A stretch of DNA of 64,000 nt from Sinomonas sp. R1AF57 (lineage in GTDB: Bacteria; Actinomycetota; Actinomycetes; Actinomycetales; Micrococcaceae): assembly GCF_002224485.1 (NCBI RefSeq), contig NZ_CP022463.1:3465775-3529774 (forward strand). The letters are read 5' to 3'. Under the pieces are notes generated by a model. The model was given only the letters and a program-made list of their open reading frames with translations. It was not told the DNA's origin and did no database searches. Every line of letters starts with the position of its first letter. The stretch's first letter is position 1. A program made the position numbers and the translations under genes. Positions 33,229 through 41,000 of the stretch are shown here, one piece after another.

Positions 33229-34778
33229 CCACCGTGCCCACAGCCCAGGATGCGCACACCCAGGATGCCCGCGCCCGGCGCGCGACGCTCAACCTCCCCT
33301 ACACGCGCGTCGACGACATGTTCATCGACGGCGCGTACGTCCCCGCCCGCGGTACCGGACGGAACCCCGTGACGGACCCCGCGACGGGCGAGGTGTGGGG
33401 CGAGGTGCCGGACGGCTCGGCGGAGGACGTCGACGCCGCGGTGGCCGCCGCGCGCCGGGCGTTCGACGCCGGCCCCTGGCCCCGCCTCTCCCCCTCCGAG
33501 CGCGCCGCCTACCTGACGCGGATCGCGGACGAGATCGAGGCCCGTGCCGAGACCCTTGCCCTGACGAACACGCGCGAGAACGGCTCGCCCATCACGGAGA
33601 CGCGGGGGGCGGCGGCGAACGCGGCGGGGATCTTCCGCTACTTTGCGACCCTCGCCGAGTACCTCGAGCGCGAGGACGTGCGCCCATTCCCGTTCGCTCC
33701 GGGCCAGGAGTCCGTGGTGCGGCGCGAACCGGTGGGGGTGTGCGCGCTGATCGCGCCGTGGAACTTCCCGATCAACCTCGTGGTCATCAAGCTCGCCCCC
33801 GCGCTGCTGGCAGGGTGCACCGTGGTGATCAAGCCGGCCTCGCCCACGCCGCTGTCGATCCGGTTCATCGTCGACGCCGTCGCGGCCGCGGGCGTGCCGG
33901 CCGGCGTCGTGAACCTCGTGACCGGCTCGGGCCGGATGGGCGACCTGCTCGTGAAGCACCCGGGTGTGGACAAGGTCGCGTTCACGGGCTCGACGCCGGT
34001 GGGGCGGCGCATCGCGGCGGCGTGCGGGGAGCTGCTGCGGCCGGTCACCCTGGAACTGGGCGGCAAGTCCAGCGCGATCGTGCTCCCGGACGCGGATCTG
34101 GACGCGATGGCCAAGGTGCTGATCCGCTCCTCGATGCGCAACACGGGACAGACCTGCTACATCTCCACGCGCATCCTTGCCCCGGCCTCGCGGTACGAGG
34201 AGGTGGTGGAGATGGCCCGGTCCGTCATCGCCGCGGCGCCGCAGGGCGACCCGCTCGACCCGTCCACGGTCTTCGGGCCCAGCGCCACCAAGGCCCAGTT
34301 CGGGACGGTCATGGGCTACGTCGAGTCAGGGCTCGCGGAAGGCGCGCGGGCGACGGCGGGCGGCAGGGCGGCGTCGTTCGCTCCGGAGACCGGCCTCGAG
34401 GGTGGGTTCTTCGTGGAGCCGACCGTGTTCGCGGACGTCACCCCGTCCATGCGGGTGGCGCGGGAGGAGATCTTCGGACCGGTCCTGACGATCCTGAAGT
34501 ACGACGACTCGGCCCCCGGTGGCGGGGTCGACGAGGCCGTGGCGCTGGCCAACAACACCGAGTTCGGCCTCGGCGGCCTCGTGTTCTCGTCCGACCCGGA
34601 GGCGGCCCTGGCCGTCGCTGACAGAGTGGACACGGGGTCTATCGGCATCAACTTCTTCGCCTCGAACCACTCCGCGCCGTTCGGCGGCCGGCACGATTCC
34701 GGGCTCGGGACGGAGTACGGAATCGAGGGCCTCGGGGCCTACCTGACCTACAAGTCGATCCACCGGAAGGCGGGGTAG
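33225..34778 (+). CDS. Aldehyde dehydrogenase (CreC-like candidate)
   Basis: A 517-residue NAD(P)-dependent aldehyde dehydrogenase. The catalytic cysteine is Cys311 in NTGQTCYIS, the general-base glutamate in LELGGKSSAIVL, and the cofactor loop GSTPVGRRI follows VAFTGS. ATG 33225 overlaps the HD stop (ATGA). The expected job is 4-hydroxybenzaldehyde to 4-hydroxybenzoate. It closes the Cre-like cluster; the next gene is the GAF-ANTAR regulator with its own promoter. Confidence 0.85.
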   Translation: MTTVPTAQDAHTQDARARRATLNLPYTRVDDMFIDGAYVPARGTGRNPVTDPATGEVWGEVPDGSAEDVDAAVAAARRAFDAGPWPRLSPSERAAYLTRIADEIEARAETLALTNTRENGSPITETRGAAANAAGIFRYFATLAEYLEREDVRPFPFAPGQESVVRREPVGVCALIAPWNFPINLVVIKLAPALLAGCTVVIKPASPTPLSIRFIVDAVAAAGVPAGVVNLVTGSGRMGDLLVKHPGVDKVAFTGSTPVGRRIAAACGELLRPVTLELGGKSSAIVLPDADLDAMAKVLIRSSMRNTGQTCYISTRILAPASRYEEVVEMARSVIAAAPQGDPLDPSTVFGPSATKAQFGTVMGYVESGLAEGARATAGGRAASFAPETGLEGGFFVEPTVFADVTPSMRVAREEIFGPVLTILKYDDSAPGGGVDEAVALANNTEFGLGGLVFSSDPEAALAVADRVDTGSIGINFFASNHSAPFGGRHDSGLGTEYGIEGLGAYLTYKSIHRKAG

Positions 34779-34847
34779 CGGGCAGGCCCGCACGGCGTAC
34801 GCTGGGAATCACGCTGGTCCCGCGAGGGCCATCTGAGGGAGGCAGGG

Positions 34848-35723
34848 GTGATCATGGACGAGACCGCGAGTGGTGCCGACCGCCGAAGCGAACCGGACGT
34901 GGGGGTGGCCGCGCCTCCGCAGGAGGCTAGCGCCCCCTCGAACGGGTCTGCGACCGCGCCGACGCCTCCGGAGAACGGCGCCGTGGTCGACGGGCGCTCG
35001 GCCATGGCGCGGGCCCGGGAGGACGAGCTCCTCGACCTCCTGCTCGACGGCCCGGACCTCTCGACCTTCCTGACGCGGATTTCCCAGCTCGCAGCGAAGG
35101 TCCTCTCGGGCATCGGCGAGGTCTCCTGCAGCGTCACGGTGGACCGCGACGGCCGTCGGAGCACTATGGCGAGCAGCGATGCGATGGCCGAGGCCATGGA
35201 CGAGGTCCAGTACGCGAGCGGCGAGGGCCCCTGCCAGGAGTCCGTGAGCACCGAGCGCACCGTCTACGTCCCCGACCTCCGCACCACGAAGCGCTACCCC
35301 CGCTACCGCCAGGCCGTCGACGGCGCTCCCCTCCGCTCGGTGTTCGCGACCCCGATCCCGCTGCCCACCTCGGCCAAGGCCACCGCCGCGCTCAACAGCT
35401 ACAGCACCGAGCCCGAGGGCTTCTCGGCCGATCTCCGCGCCGAGGCCGAGGAACTCGCGGCCCTCGCGTCCCGTTCGGTCCAGCTGGCCATCCGCTTCGC
35501 CCAGGAGAGCGAGAGGTCCGCGGACCTCGCCGCGGCCCTCGAGTCCCGCACCACGATCAACCTCGCGGCTGGGGTCATCATGGCCCAGTCGAACTGCACC
35601 CCGGCGCAGGCCATCGAGGTCCTCAAGAGCGCCTCGATGCACCGCAACATGAAACTGCGCGAAGTCGCCTCTACGGTGCTTGCCCGCTTCGGCGACGCGA
35701 ATCCCGAGACGCACTTCAGCTGA
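34848..35723 (+). CDS. GAF-ANTAR domain regulator
   Basis: A 291-residue sensor. After a Pro/Ala-rich leader, a GAF domain (about residues 60-200, with ASGEGPCQESVSTER and FATPIPL) is followed by a C-terminal ANTAR domain (about 225-285, INLAAGVIMAQSNCTPAQAI and KLREVA). ANTAR proteins bind paired RNA hairpins and prevent termination. The start is GTG 34848 or ATG 34854; GAGGGAGG lies 5 nt before the GTG. A TANNNT -10 (TACGCT, 34798-34803) gives it its own promoter. It probably senses a ligand for the neighbouring Cre-like genes (inference). Confidence 0.85.
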   Translation: MIMDETASGADRRSEPDVGVAAPPQEASAPSNGSATAPTPPENGAVVDGRSAMARAREDELLDLLLDGPDLSTFLTRISQLAAKVLSGIGEVSCSVTVDRDGRRSTMASSDAMAEAMDEVQYASGEGPCQESVSTERTVYVPDLRTTKRYPRYRQAVDGAPLRSVFATPIPLPTSAKATAALNSYSTEPEGFSADLRAEAEELAALASRSVQLAIRFAQESERSADLAAALESRTTINLAAGVIMAQSNCTPAQAIEVLKSASMHRNMKLREVASTVLARFGDANPETHFS

Positions 35724-35763
35724 GGCACGGCGCCCACGCGGCGGCGGCGCACGGAGGCCGCGG

Positions 35764-36207
35764 TCAGTGGCGCTCGAGGATTGCCTTCATCTGGTCGATC
35801 TCCTTCTGCTGCGAGGAGACGATCTCGTCGCAGAGGTCCTTGATCTCCGGGTCGGTGATGCTGGCTTCCTGACACATCAGGATCGCCCGTGAGTGGTGGG
35901 GGATCATCGACTCCAGGAACTGGCGGTCGCCGATGAAGGTCTCGAACCTGCCGAAGGCGAACACGACGGCGAAGAGCACGGCAAGGACGGCCATCAGGAT
36001 GATGTTGAGCCGCTTGTCCTTGAACATGCCCCACATGACGGCGAGCATCAGGATCCCCATCGGGGCCACCATCATCAGGGCCATGTAGGCGTTGGCCAGA
36101 TTCAGGTAGAAGTGGTCCCACGTGCGGATCATCGAGTAGGTCAGCAGCAACATGATCACGAAGCTCACTGCGAGGGTCAGTGCCAACTTCCAGTAGTTGG
36201 ACTTCAT
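35764..36207 (-). CDS. DUF305-type membrane protein
   Basis: A 147-residue protein. Three hydrophobic segments (from MKSNYWKLALTLAVSFVIML to about residue 85) precede a C-terminal helical domain with the HHSRAILMCQE and EIKDLCDEIVSSQQKEIDQMK motifs of DUF305, a family often found with copper-resistance genes. Met/His residues in MIPHHSRAILMCQ may bind metal. GAAGGAGCC precedes ATG 36207. It lies downstream of the copper-storage gene on the same strand. Confidence 0.8.
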   Translation of the reverse strand: MKSNYWKLALTLAVSFVIMLLLTYSMIRTWDHFYLNLANAYMALMMVAPMGILMLAVMWGMFKDKRLNIILMAVLAVLFAVVFAFGRFETFIGDRQFLESMIPHHSRAILMCQEASITDPEIKDLCDEIVSSQQKEIDQMKAILERH

Positions 36208-36293
36208 GGTGGCTCCTTCGTTCAAGGCAGCCCCGGGGTGCCCGCACGGCTCCCGCCGTGCCGGCACCCTCGTGGACCAGTTCTGGGAGGCGC

Positions 36294-36704
36294 TCAGCCC
36301 AGAGCGGCCAGGAGGTCGGCGCAGGCCTGCTCGCAGCGGCGGCAGGCTTCGGCGCAGACACGGCAGTGCTCGTGCATCTCAGCGTGCTGCCCGCATTCGT
36401 CGCCGCAGGATGCGCAGACCGTGCGGCAGGCTTCCAGCAGCGCCCGGGTGATGTTCGCGTCGTAGCCGGTATGGCGGGAAAGCGCCCTGCCGGTGGTGAC
36501 GCAGATGTCTGCGCAGTCCAGATTGGTGCGGATGCACTTGGTGAGGTCGGCGACCATGTCCTCGCTGAGGCATGCGTCGGCGCACGCAGTGCAGGTCTGG
36601 GCGCACTCGAAGCACGCCTCGATGCACTCGGCCAGCTTCTCGCGGTCGATCCCGCCGAGGTCCTTGGGGTAGGTCTCCAGCATGCTCTGGATGTGATGGG
36701 TCAT
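36294..36704 (-). CDS. Four-helix copper-storage protein (Csp/DUF326 type)
   Basis: A 136-residue protein with 18 cysteines, arranged as C-x2/3-C repeats facing into a four-helix bundle (ACFECAQTCTACADACLS, CRTVCASCGDECGQ, CRVCAEACRRCEQAC). This is the pattern of cytosolic copper-storage proteins of the Csp3 kind, which bind many Cu(I) ions; no signal peptide is visible, consistent with the cytosolic type. GGAGACG lies upstream of ATG 36704. Its neighbours (DUF305 and a Cys-containing lipoprotein) support a copper role. Confidence 0.85.
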   Translation of the reverse strand: MTHHIQSMLETYPKDLGGIDREKLAECIEACFECAQTCTACADACLSEDMVADLTKCIRTNLDCADICVTTGRALSRHTGYDANITRALLEACRTVCASCGDECGQHAEMHEHCRVCAEACRRCEQACADLLAALG

Positions 36705-36809
36705 GGCTCTCGTCTCCTTGGAAGTAGGTCAGTCGAATCGGCAGATGGCCGGAGCGGTCGGGCGGCCGCGGCAGCGGTGCCACGTGTCTTGGCCCCTCTG
36801 GCCAGGGTC

Positions 36810-37280
36810 CTACGTCCGACTGATCGACAGTCCCTCCAGGGACGGCGGTCGCGGTGGGCTGGAGTCGGGTGGGGCAGGGCGCGCCAGAGCGTCCCTGTCC
36901 CAAAGCGCGTGCGCGGCTGGAGCGTCGGCGTGCACGGGGGTTGAGGTAGCAGCGTCCGGCTGTAGCGAGACCCTTCCCGACTGGAGGGCCGAGACGCAGC
37001 ACGGGTGCGGCTTGGCCGGGAGCGGGTCATCCTCGACCCGCTCCGGGGCCGCGCGCCGTTCTGGCAGGGTCGGCGGCTCAGCTGGCAGGTTCGAGGCCTC
37101 GGCGCGCGCGGACAGCTGGCTGCCGTGCGCGGTCCCGGCGGGGCCCGGTGCGTGCCCTCCGGGAAGACTGCAGCCGACGAGGAAGGCTGCGGAGAGCAGC
37201 AGGAGCGCGGCGGCCACAGCCGCACCCTGCAGGGCAGCGAGCCGAGAAAGCGGCCCCCGTGCCCATCCCGCACGCCTCAT
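36810..37280 (-). CDS. Lipoprotein, hypothetical, beside copper genes
   Basis: A 156-residue protein. A signal peptide with a long hydrophobic core ends in the lipobox LVGC (about residue 37). The mature part is Pro/Ala-rich and low in structure, with a CC pair (HPCCVSALQ). No family recognised. GAGAGGAG precedes ATG 37280. It is upstream of the copper-storage gene on the same strand, so a role in metal binding at the surface is possible but unproven. Confidence 0.55.
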   Translation of the reverse strand: MRRAGWARGPLSRLAALQGAAVAAALLLLSAAFLVGCSLPGGHAPGPAGTAHGSQLSARAEASNLPAEPPTLPERRAAPERVEDDPLPAKPHPCCVSALQSGRVSLQPDAATSTPVHADAPAAHALWDRDALARPAPPDSSPPRPPSLEGLSISRT

Positions 37281-37475
37281 CGCCGCTCCTCTCCGTCCAG
37301 CTTCTCTCCCACCGGTCCCCCACTACCCCGGCGCCCAAACTCATCAGTCTGGGCCCGCCCTCCTCGCGTGGTCCCCCGGAGGAGGGGAGCCGCGTGCACT
37401 GCCCCGGACCTTGACCGGCAAGGACCGCAGAATGACACTGGCCCTGCCTGATTGGCCCGTGGGAAGGACGGAAGC

Positions 37476-37910
37476 ATGGATTCTGGCGGTGGATTCCTAG
37501 TGGTGGTCGGGGTCGACGGGTCCGAGCATTCGGCGGCCGCGCTTCAGTGGGCCGTGGACGAGGCGCGGCTCCGGCGCGGACGCGTCCGCGTGGTCACGGC
37601 GTGGCACTACGTCCCGGTGCCCTCAACCGTCGAGGATGCCGGGATCAACGACGCCCTCAATGCTGCCCAACGAGTCCAGGCCAAAGCCTTGGAGGCCGTC
37701 TCCGCCGATGGGGTGGAGATTGAGCGGTCGCTCGTGAGGAACCTGCCCGCCGCCGGGCTGCTGGATGCCTCCAAGGACGCGGACCTTCTCGTCGTCGGGT
37801 CCCGCGGCCACGGCGGGTTCACCGGGCTCCTGCTCGGATCGGTCTCGACCCAGATCGCGCACCACGCCTCGTGCCCCGTCCTGATCATCCGCCCGAAGGC
37901 GGCCGTCTGA
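37476..37910 (+). CDS. Universal stress protein (UspA family)
   Basis: A 144-residue single-domain UspA protein. The start reads VVVGVDGSEHSAAALQWAVDEA and the ATP-binding motif is GSRGHGGFTGLLLGSVS, followed by the VLIIRP end strand. GGAAGG lies before ATG 37476. It is divergent from the copper-side lipoprotein and precedes the CDF gene by about 360 bases. Such proteins bind ATP in stress; the partner is not known. Confidence 0.93.
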   Translation: MDSGGGFLVVVGVDGSEHSAAALQWAVDEARLRRGRVRVVTAWHYVPVPSTVEDAGINDALNAAQRVQAKALEAVSADGVEIERSLVRNLPAAGLLDASKDADLLVVGSRGHGGFTGLLLGSVSTQIAHHASCPVLIIRPKAAV

Positions 37911-38167
37911 GCGTTCCGGTCGGTCGGCCGAGGCCGCGCAGGCAACGGAGGGAGCAGGAAAGGGTCCACCTCCGCACAGTTCCCTCACACCGACGCCCCA
38001 ACCAGCGCAGCCTGCGACGGCATCGGATTGCCGCTCCGCCACACGGGTAAGGCACAGACGCCCGTTCGCCCACGCGACGGGAATCTGCCGGAGACAGCGC
38101 CCTGCGGGAGGAACGAACACTGCTGCTGGAATGAAGACTGCCGCTGGCACGAACGGGGAGGCACGCC

Positions 38168-38344
38168 GTGGACGAACCGCACGACGGCGCGGACAGCTAT
38201 GTGATCCGCGGCGGCAGGGTCACCGCCCAGACCATCCACTACTCGGTGGTCGAAAGACCCGGAAGGAGGAAGCCGTGGCTGCTGGCGGCGGCACCAAGGC
38301 TGTGCTCGCGGCACTGGCCGCGAATCTCGGCATCGCTGTGCTGA
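38168..38344 (+). CDS. Possible small leader ORF overlapping the CDF start
   Basis: A 58-codon GTG-started frame with GGGGAG about 7 nt upstream. The first 35 or so residues (MDEPHDGADSYVIRGGRVTA) read like a genuine small protein, then the frame passes through the CDF start region in another frame. It could couple translation of the CDF gene or be a separate small protein whose end overlaps it. Not recognised. Confidence 0.35.
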   Translation: MDEPHDGADSYVIRGGRVTAQTIHYSVVERPGRRKPWLLAAAPRLCSRHWPRISASLC

Positions 38345-39210
38345 AGTTCATTGCGTTCCTGCTCACCCGGTCGTCGTCGATGCTGGCCGAGTCCATTCAC
38401 TCGGTGGCCGACTCTGGGAACCAGATCCTGCTGCTGATCGGGAGGAAGGCCTCGAAGCGGGAGCCCGACGAGCAGCATCCCTTCGGCCACGGGCGCAGCC
38501 GGTACATCTACGCCTTCGTCGTCTCGATCGTGCTGTTCAGCCTGGGCGGCCTGTTCGCCCTCTACGAGGCGTACCACAAATGGCAGGACCCGCACCCGAT
38601 CGAAGGCAGCTGGTGGTGGGTCCCCCTCGTCGTCCTCGTCGGCGCCATCGCCATGGAGGGGCGGTCGTTCTTCGTCGCGTTCTCGGAGTCAAAGCCGCTG
38701 CGCGCGGGCCAGTCCTGGCGCCGGTTCATCACGACGGCGAAGGCGCCCGAGCTGCCAGTGATCCTCATGGAAGACTCGGCCGCCGTCGTCGGACTCCTGT
38801 TCGCCCTCCTCGGGGTCGGGCTGACCCTGCTGACGGGCAACGGGCTGTGGGACGCCGCCGGCACTGCGTTCATCGGCATCCTCCTGATCCTCGTCGCCGC
38901 CGTGCTCGCGGTGGAGATGACCTCGCTGCTCCTCGGCGAATCCGCCGGCAAGCCCCAGCTCCGCGCGATCCGCGAGGCGCTGGAGGGCCAGGGGCAGAAC
39001 CGGCTCATCCACCTCAAGACCATGCATCTGGGGCCCGAGGAAATCCTCGTGACGGCAAAGATCGCCGTGCTCGAGTGCGTCACCGCCAAGGACCTCGTGG
39101 ACCGGCTCAAGGACGCCGAGCACCGGATCCGGCGTGCTGTGCCGGCCGCCAGCCTCATCTACATCGAACCCGAACTCGAGACAGCCGCCGAGGCGGACCG
39201 GCCAGCGTGA
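38275..39210 (+). CDS. Cation diffusion facilitator (CDF) metal exporter
   Basis: A 311-residue membrane protein with about six spans. Family motifs: MLAESIHSVADSGNQILLL with the transport-site Asp/His residues, HPFGHGRSRYIYAF, then a C-terminal cytosolic domain with VTAKIAVLECV. The GTG at 38275 has a strong GGAAGGAGGAAGCC site; upstream codons in the same frame lack any family character. It likely exports zinc, cobalt or another divalent ion; the metal is not decided. It lies just before a hydrolase gene in the same direction. Confidence 0.9.
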   Translation: MAAGGGTKAVLAALAANLGIAVLKFIAFLLTRSSSMLAESIHSVADSGNQILLLIGRKASKREPDEQHPFGHGRSRYIYAFVVSIVLFSLGGLFALYEAYHKWQDPHPIEGSWWWVPLVVLVGAIAMEGRSFFVAFSESKPLRAGQSWRRFITTAKAPELPVILMEDSAAVVGLLFALLGVGLTLLTGNGLWDAAGTAFIGILLILVAAVLAVEMTSLLLGESAGKPQLRAIREALEGQGQNRLIHLKTMHLGPEEILVTAKIAVLECVTAKDLVDRLKDAEHRIRRAVPAASLIYIEPELETAAEADRPA

Positions 39211-39224
39211 ACACGGAGGAAAGC

Positions 39225-40049
39225 ATGCCGAATCCCGTCAGCCGCAGGACCGTCGAGGTCGACGGCGACGAGCTGTCCTACCTCACCGCGGGGGAACCGG
39301 GCCTGCCCCCGCTCCTCCTCCTGCACGGGACGTTCTGGAGCCGGGTCTGGGCATCAGTCCTGCCGGAGCTGGGACGGGCCGCGCGCTGCATCGCCCTGGA
39401 CCTGCCCGGGTTCGGCGCGAGCACGGGTGAGCTCACGCCCGAGCAGGCCACCGTGCCCGCCCTGGCGCAGACCGTGGGCCGGGCCGCCGACGCCCTCGGC
39501 CTGGACAGCTTCGACGTGGCCGGCCACGACATCGGCGGCGGCATCGCCCAGCATCTGGCTGCCACAACCGGGCGCGTGCGGAAGATGGTGCTGATGAACG
39601 CGGTGATGTTCGACTCCTGGCCGGTGCCCGCCGTCGAACGCTTCCGCGACCGTGCCGTCCGCGACTCCACCGGCACCACGGACCTGCTGAAGGCCCGCGA
39701 GACCTCGACCCGCGGCAGCACCAACCGCATGCTGAGCGAGGAGGAGCTCGCGGACTACCTCAGCCCGTGGCACGAGCCGGCACGCGTGCGGTCCTGGATG
39801 GCGATGGCGGCGGCCGCCGACTCCCGGTACACCCTTGCACTGGTCCCGGCGCTGAAGGAGGCCGCCATCCCCACGCGGCTGGTGTGGGGACGCGACGACG
39901 ACTTCCAGAAGGTCGAGTTCGCCCGCCGGTACGTCGAGGAGATCCCGAATGCGGACCTCGTGGTGGTCGAGGGCAAGCACATCCCCACCGAGGACTCGCC
40001 CCGCGAGGTGGCGCGGGCCATCGTGGAGCACCTCGGCGCGGCCTCCTAG
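39225..40049 (+). CDS. Alpha/beta hydrolase
   Basis: A 274-residue protein of the alpha/beta-hydrolase fold. The oxyanion region is LLLLHGTFWS, the nucleophile elbow GHDIGGG has Asp in the serine position as in haloalkane and epoxide hydrolases, a late acid follows in VWGRDDDF and the His in GKHIPTED. Substrate unknown. GGAGGAAAGC precedes ATG 39225. Its last codons overlap the convergent regulator gene by 4 nt (CTAG at 40046-40049). Confidence 0.85.
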   Translation: MPNPVSRRTVEVDGDELSYLTAGEPGLPPLLLLHGTFWSRVWASVLPELGRAARCIALDLPGFGASTGELTPEQATVPALAQTVGRAADALGLDSFDVAGHDIGGGIAQHLAATTGRVRKMVLMNAVMFDSWPVPAVERFRDRAVRDSTGTTDLLKARETSTRGSTNRMLSEEELADYLSPWHEPARVRSWMAMAAAADSRYTLALVPALKEAAIPTRLVWGRDDDFQKVEFARRYVEEIPNADLVVVEGKHIPTEDSPREVARAIVEHLGAAS

Positions 40050-40915
40050 TCGGCCGCGTCCGCCGCGGACGCCTGCCGCACGAGCTCGGCCATGCGCTCC
40101 CGCGTGTCCGACCCCGGCGCGGGGAGGTACGCGACGATGTGCAGGGTCGGGGCGTCGGACGGGACGAGCTGGTGCTGCTCGAAGTCCAGGCGCCCGGCCA
40201 CCGGGTGCAGGAAGGTCCGGGCGCGTGAGGCGAAGCGGCGCACCTCGTGGTCGTCCCAGGCGCGGGCGAAGTCCTCCGAGTCCTGCCGCAGCCGGGAGAC
40301 CAGCTCCACGTGCGCGGCGCGGTCCGCGTGCGAGCCGGCCTCCGCGCGGTAGTCGGCCAGGAAGCTGCGCACCGTGACCTCCCAGTCGGGCAGCATGCCG
40401 CGCACGTAGGGATCCGTGAAGGTGAGCCGCAGGAGGTTCCGGTCCGGAGCCGGGACCGAGGCGATGCCCGGGAACAGCGCCTCGTACCCGTGGTTCCAGG
40501 CCCCGATGTCCCACGTGGACGTGACGGCGAAGGCCGGCGCCGGGTCGAGGGCCTCGAGGAGATGCTGGACATGCTCGGGAACCGGCTCGGGAGCGGCCGG
40601 CGCCTCCCGCGGGGCCGGGGCGAAGCCGCTCAGGCCCAGGATGTAGTCGTGCTCCGGCGCGGTGAGGCGCAGGTTGACCGCGACGGCGTCGAGCACCTGG
40701 CGCGAAGGGTTGATGTCCCGGCCCTGTTCGAGCCAGGTGTACCAGGTGACCGAGACGCCGGAGAGGAACGCGATCTCCTCGCGGCGCAGCCCCACCAGGC
40801 GGCCACGCCCGACGGGCGGGAGTCCGTACTCGGCCCGGACGGCGCGCTCGCGCTTCTTGCGCAGGAAGGCGCCCAGTTCCTTGCGCCGGGCATCGGCGGG
40901 CGCTGCAGGCTCCAC
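40046..40915 (-). CDS. Helix-turn-helix regulator with MmyB-like ligand domain
   Basis: A 289-residue regulator. XRE helix-turn-helix near residues 35-80 (LRREEIAFLSGVSVTWYTWLEQG), then an MmyB-like domain (NHGYEALFPGIASVP, the late FLHPVAGRLDFEQHQLVPSDAPTL). It is the same architecture as the gene at 772. GTG 40915 has GAGGAGG about 6 nt upstream, so the long upstream frame is ignored. The perfect palindrome at 40933 lies between it and ilvD; it is the likely autoregulatory site. It is divergent from ilvD. Confidence 0.9.
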   Translation of the reverse strand: MEPAAPADARRKELGAFLRKKRERAVRAEYGLPPVGRGRLVGLRREEIAFLSGVSVTWYTWLEQGRDINPSRQVLDAVAVNLRLTAPEHDYILGLSGFAPAPREAPAAPEPVPEHVQHLLEALDPAPAFAVTSTWDIGAWNHGYEALFPGIASVPAPDRNLLRLTFTDPYVRGMLPDWEVTVRSFLADYRAEAGSHADRAAHVELVSRLRQDSEDFARAWDDHEVRRFASRARTFLHPVAGRLDFEQHQLVPSDAPTLHIVAYLPAPGSDTRERMAELVRQASAADAAD

Positions 40916-40932
40916 CCCGACCTCCTCGAACG

Positions 40933-40951
40933 CTAGTAGTTTCACTACTAG
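40933..40951. promoter_or_regulatory. Palindromic operator before the XRE regulator
   Basis: CTAGTAGT-TTC-ACTACTAG is a perfect 8-bp inverted repeat with a 3-nt spacer, in the 85-bp gap between the regulator (minus) and ilvD (plus). The local AT-rich composition contrasts with the flanking GC-rich DNA. A binding site of the XRE regulator is the simplest reading. Confidence 0.65.
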
Positions 40952-41000
40952 TATCACTGCAGTCTGGCGGGGGCCCGCGCGCGCGTGATGGTGTGGTCCC

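Noticed and set aside
40046..40049. CTAG overlap of convergent genes as a regulatory site
   Set aside because: The shared TAG/CTA stop pair makes the palindrome by itself; no further symmetry extends from it.
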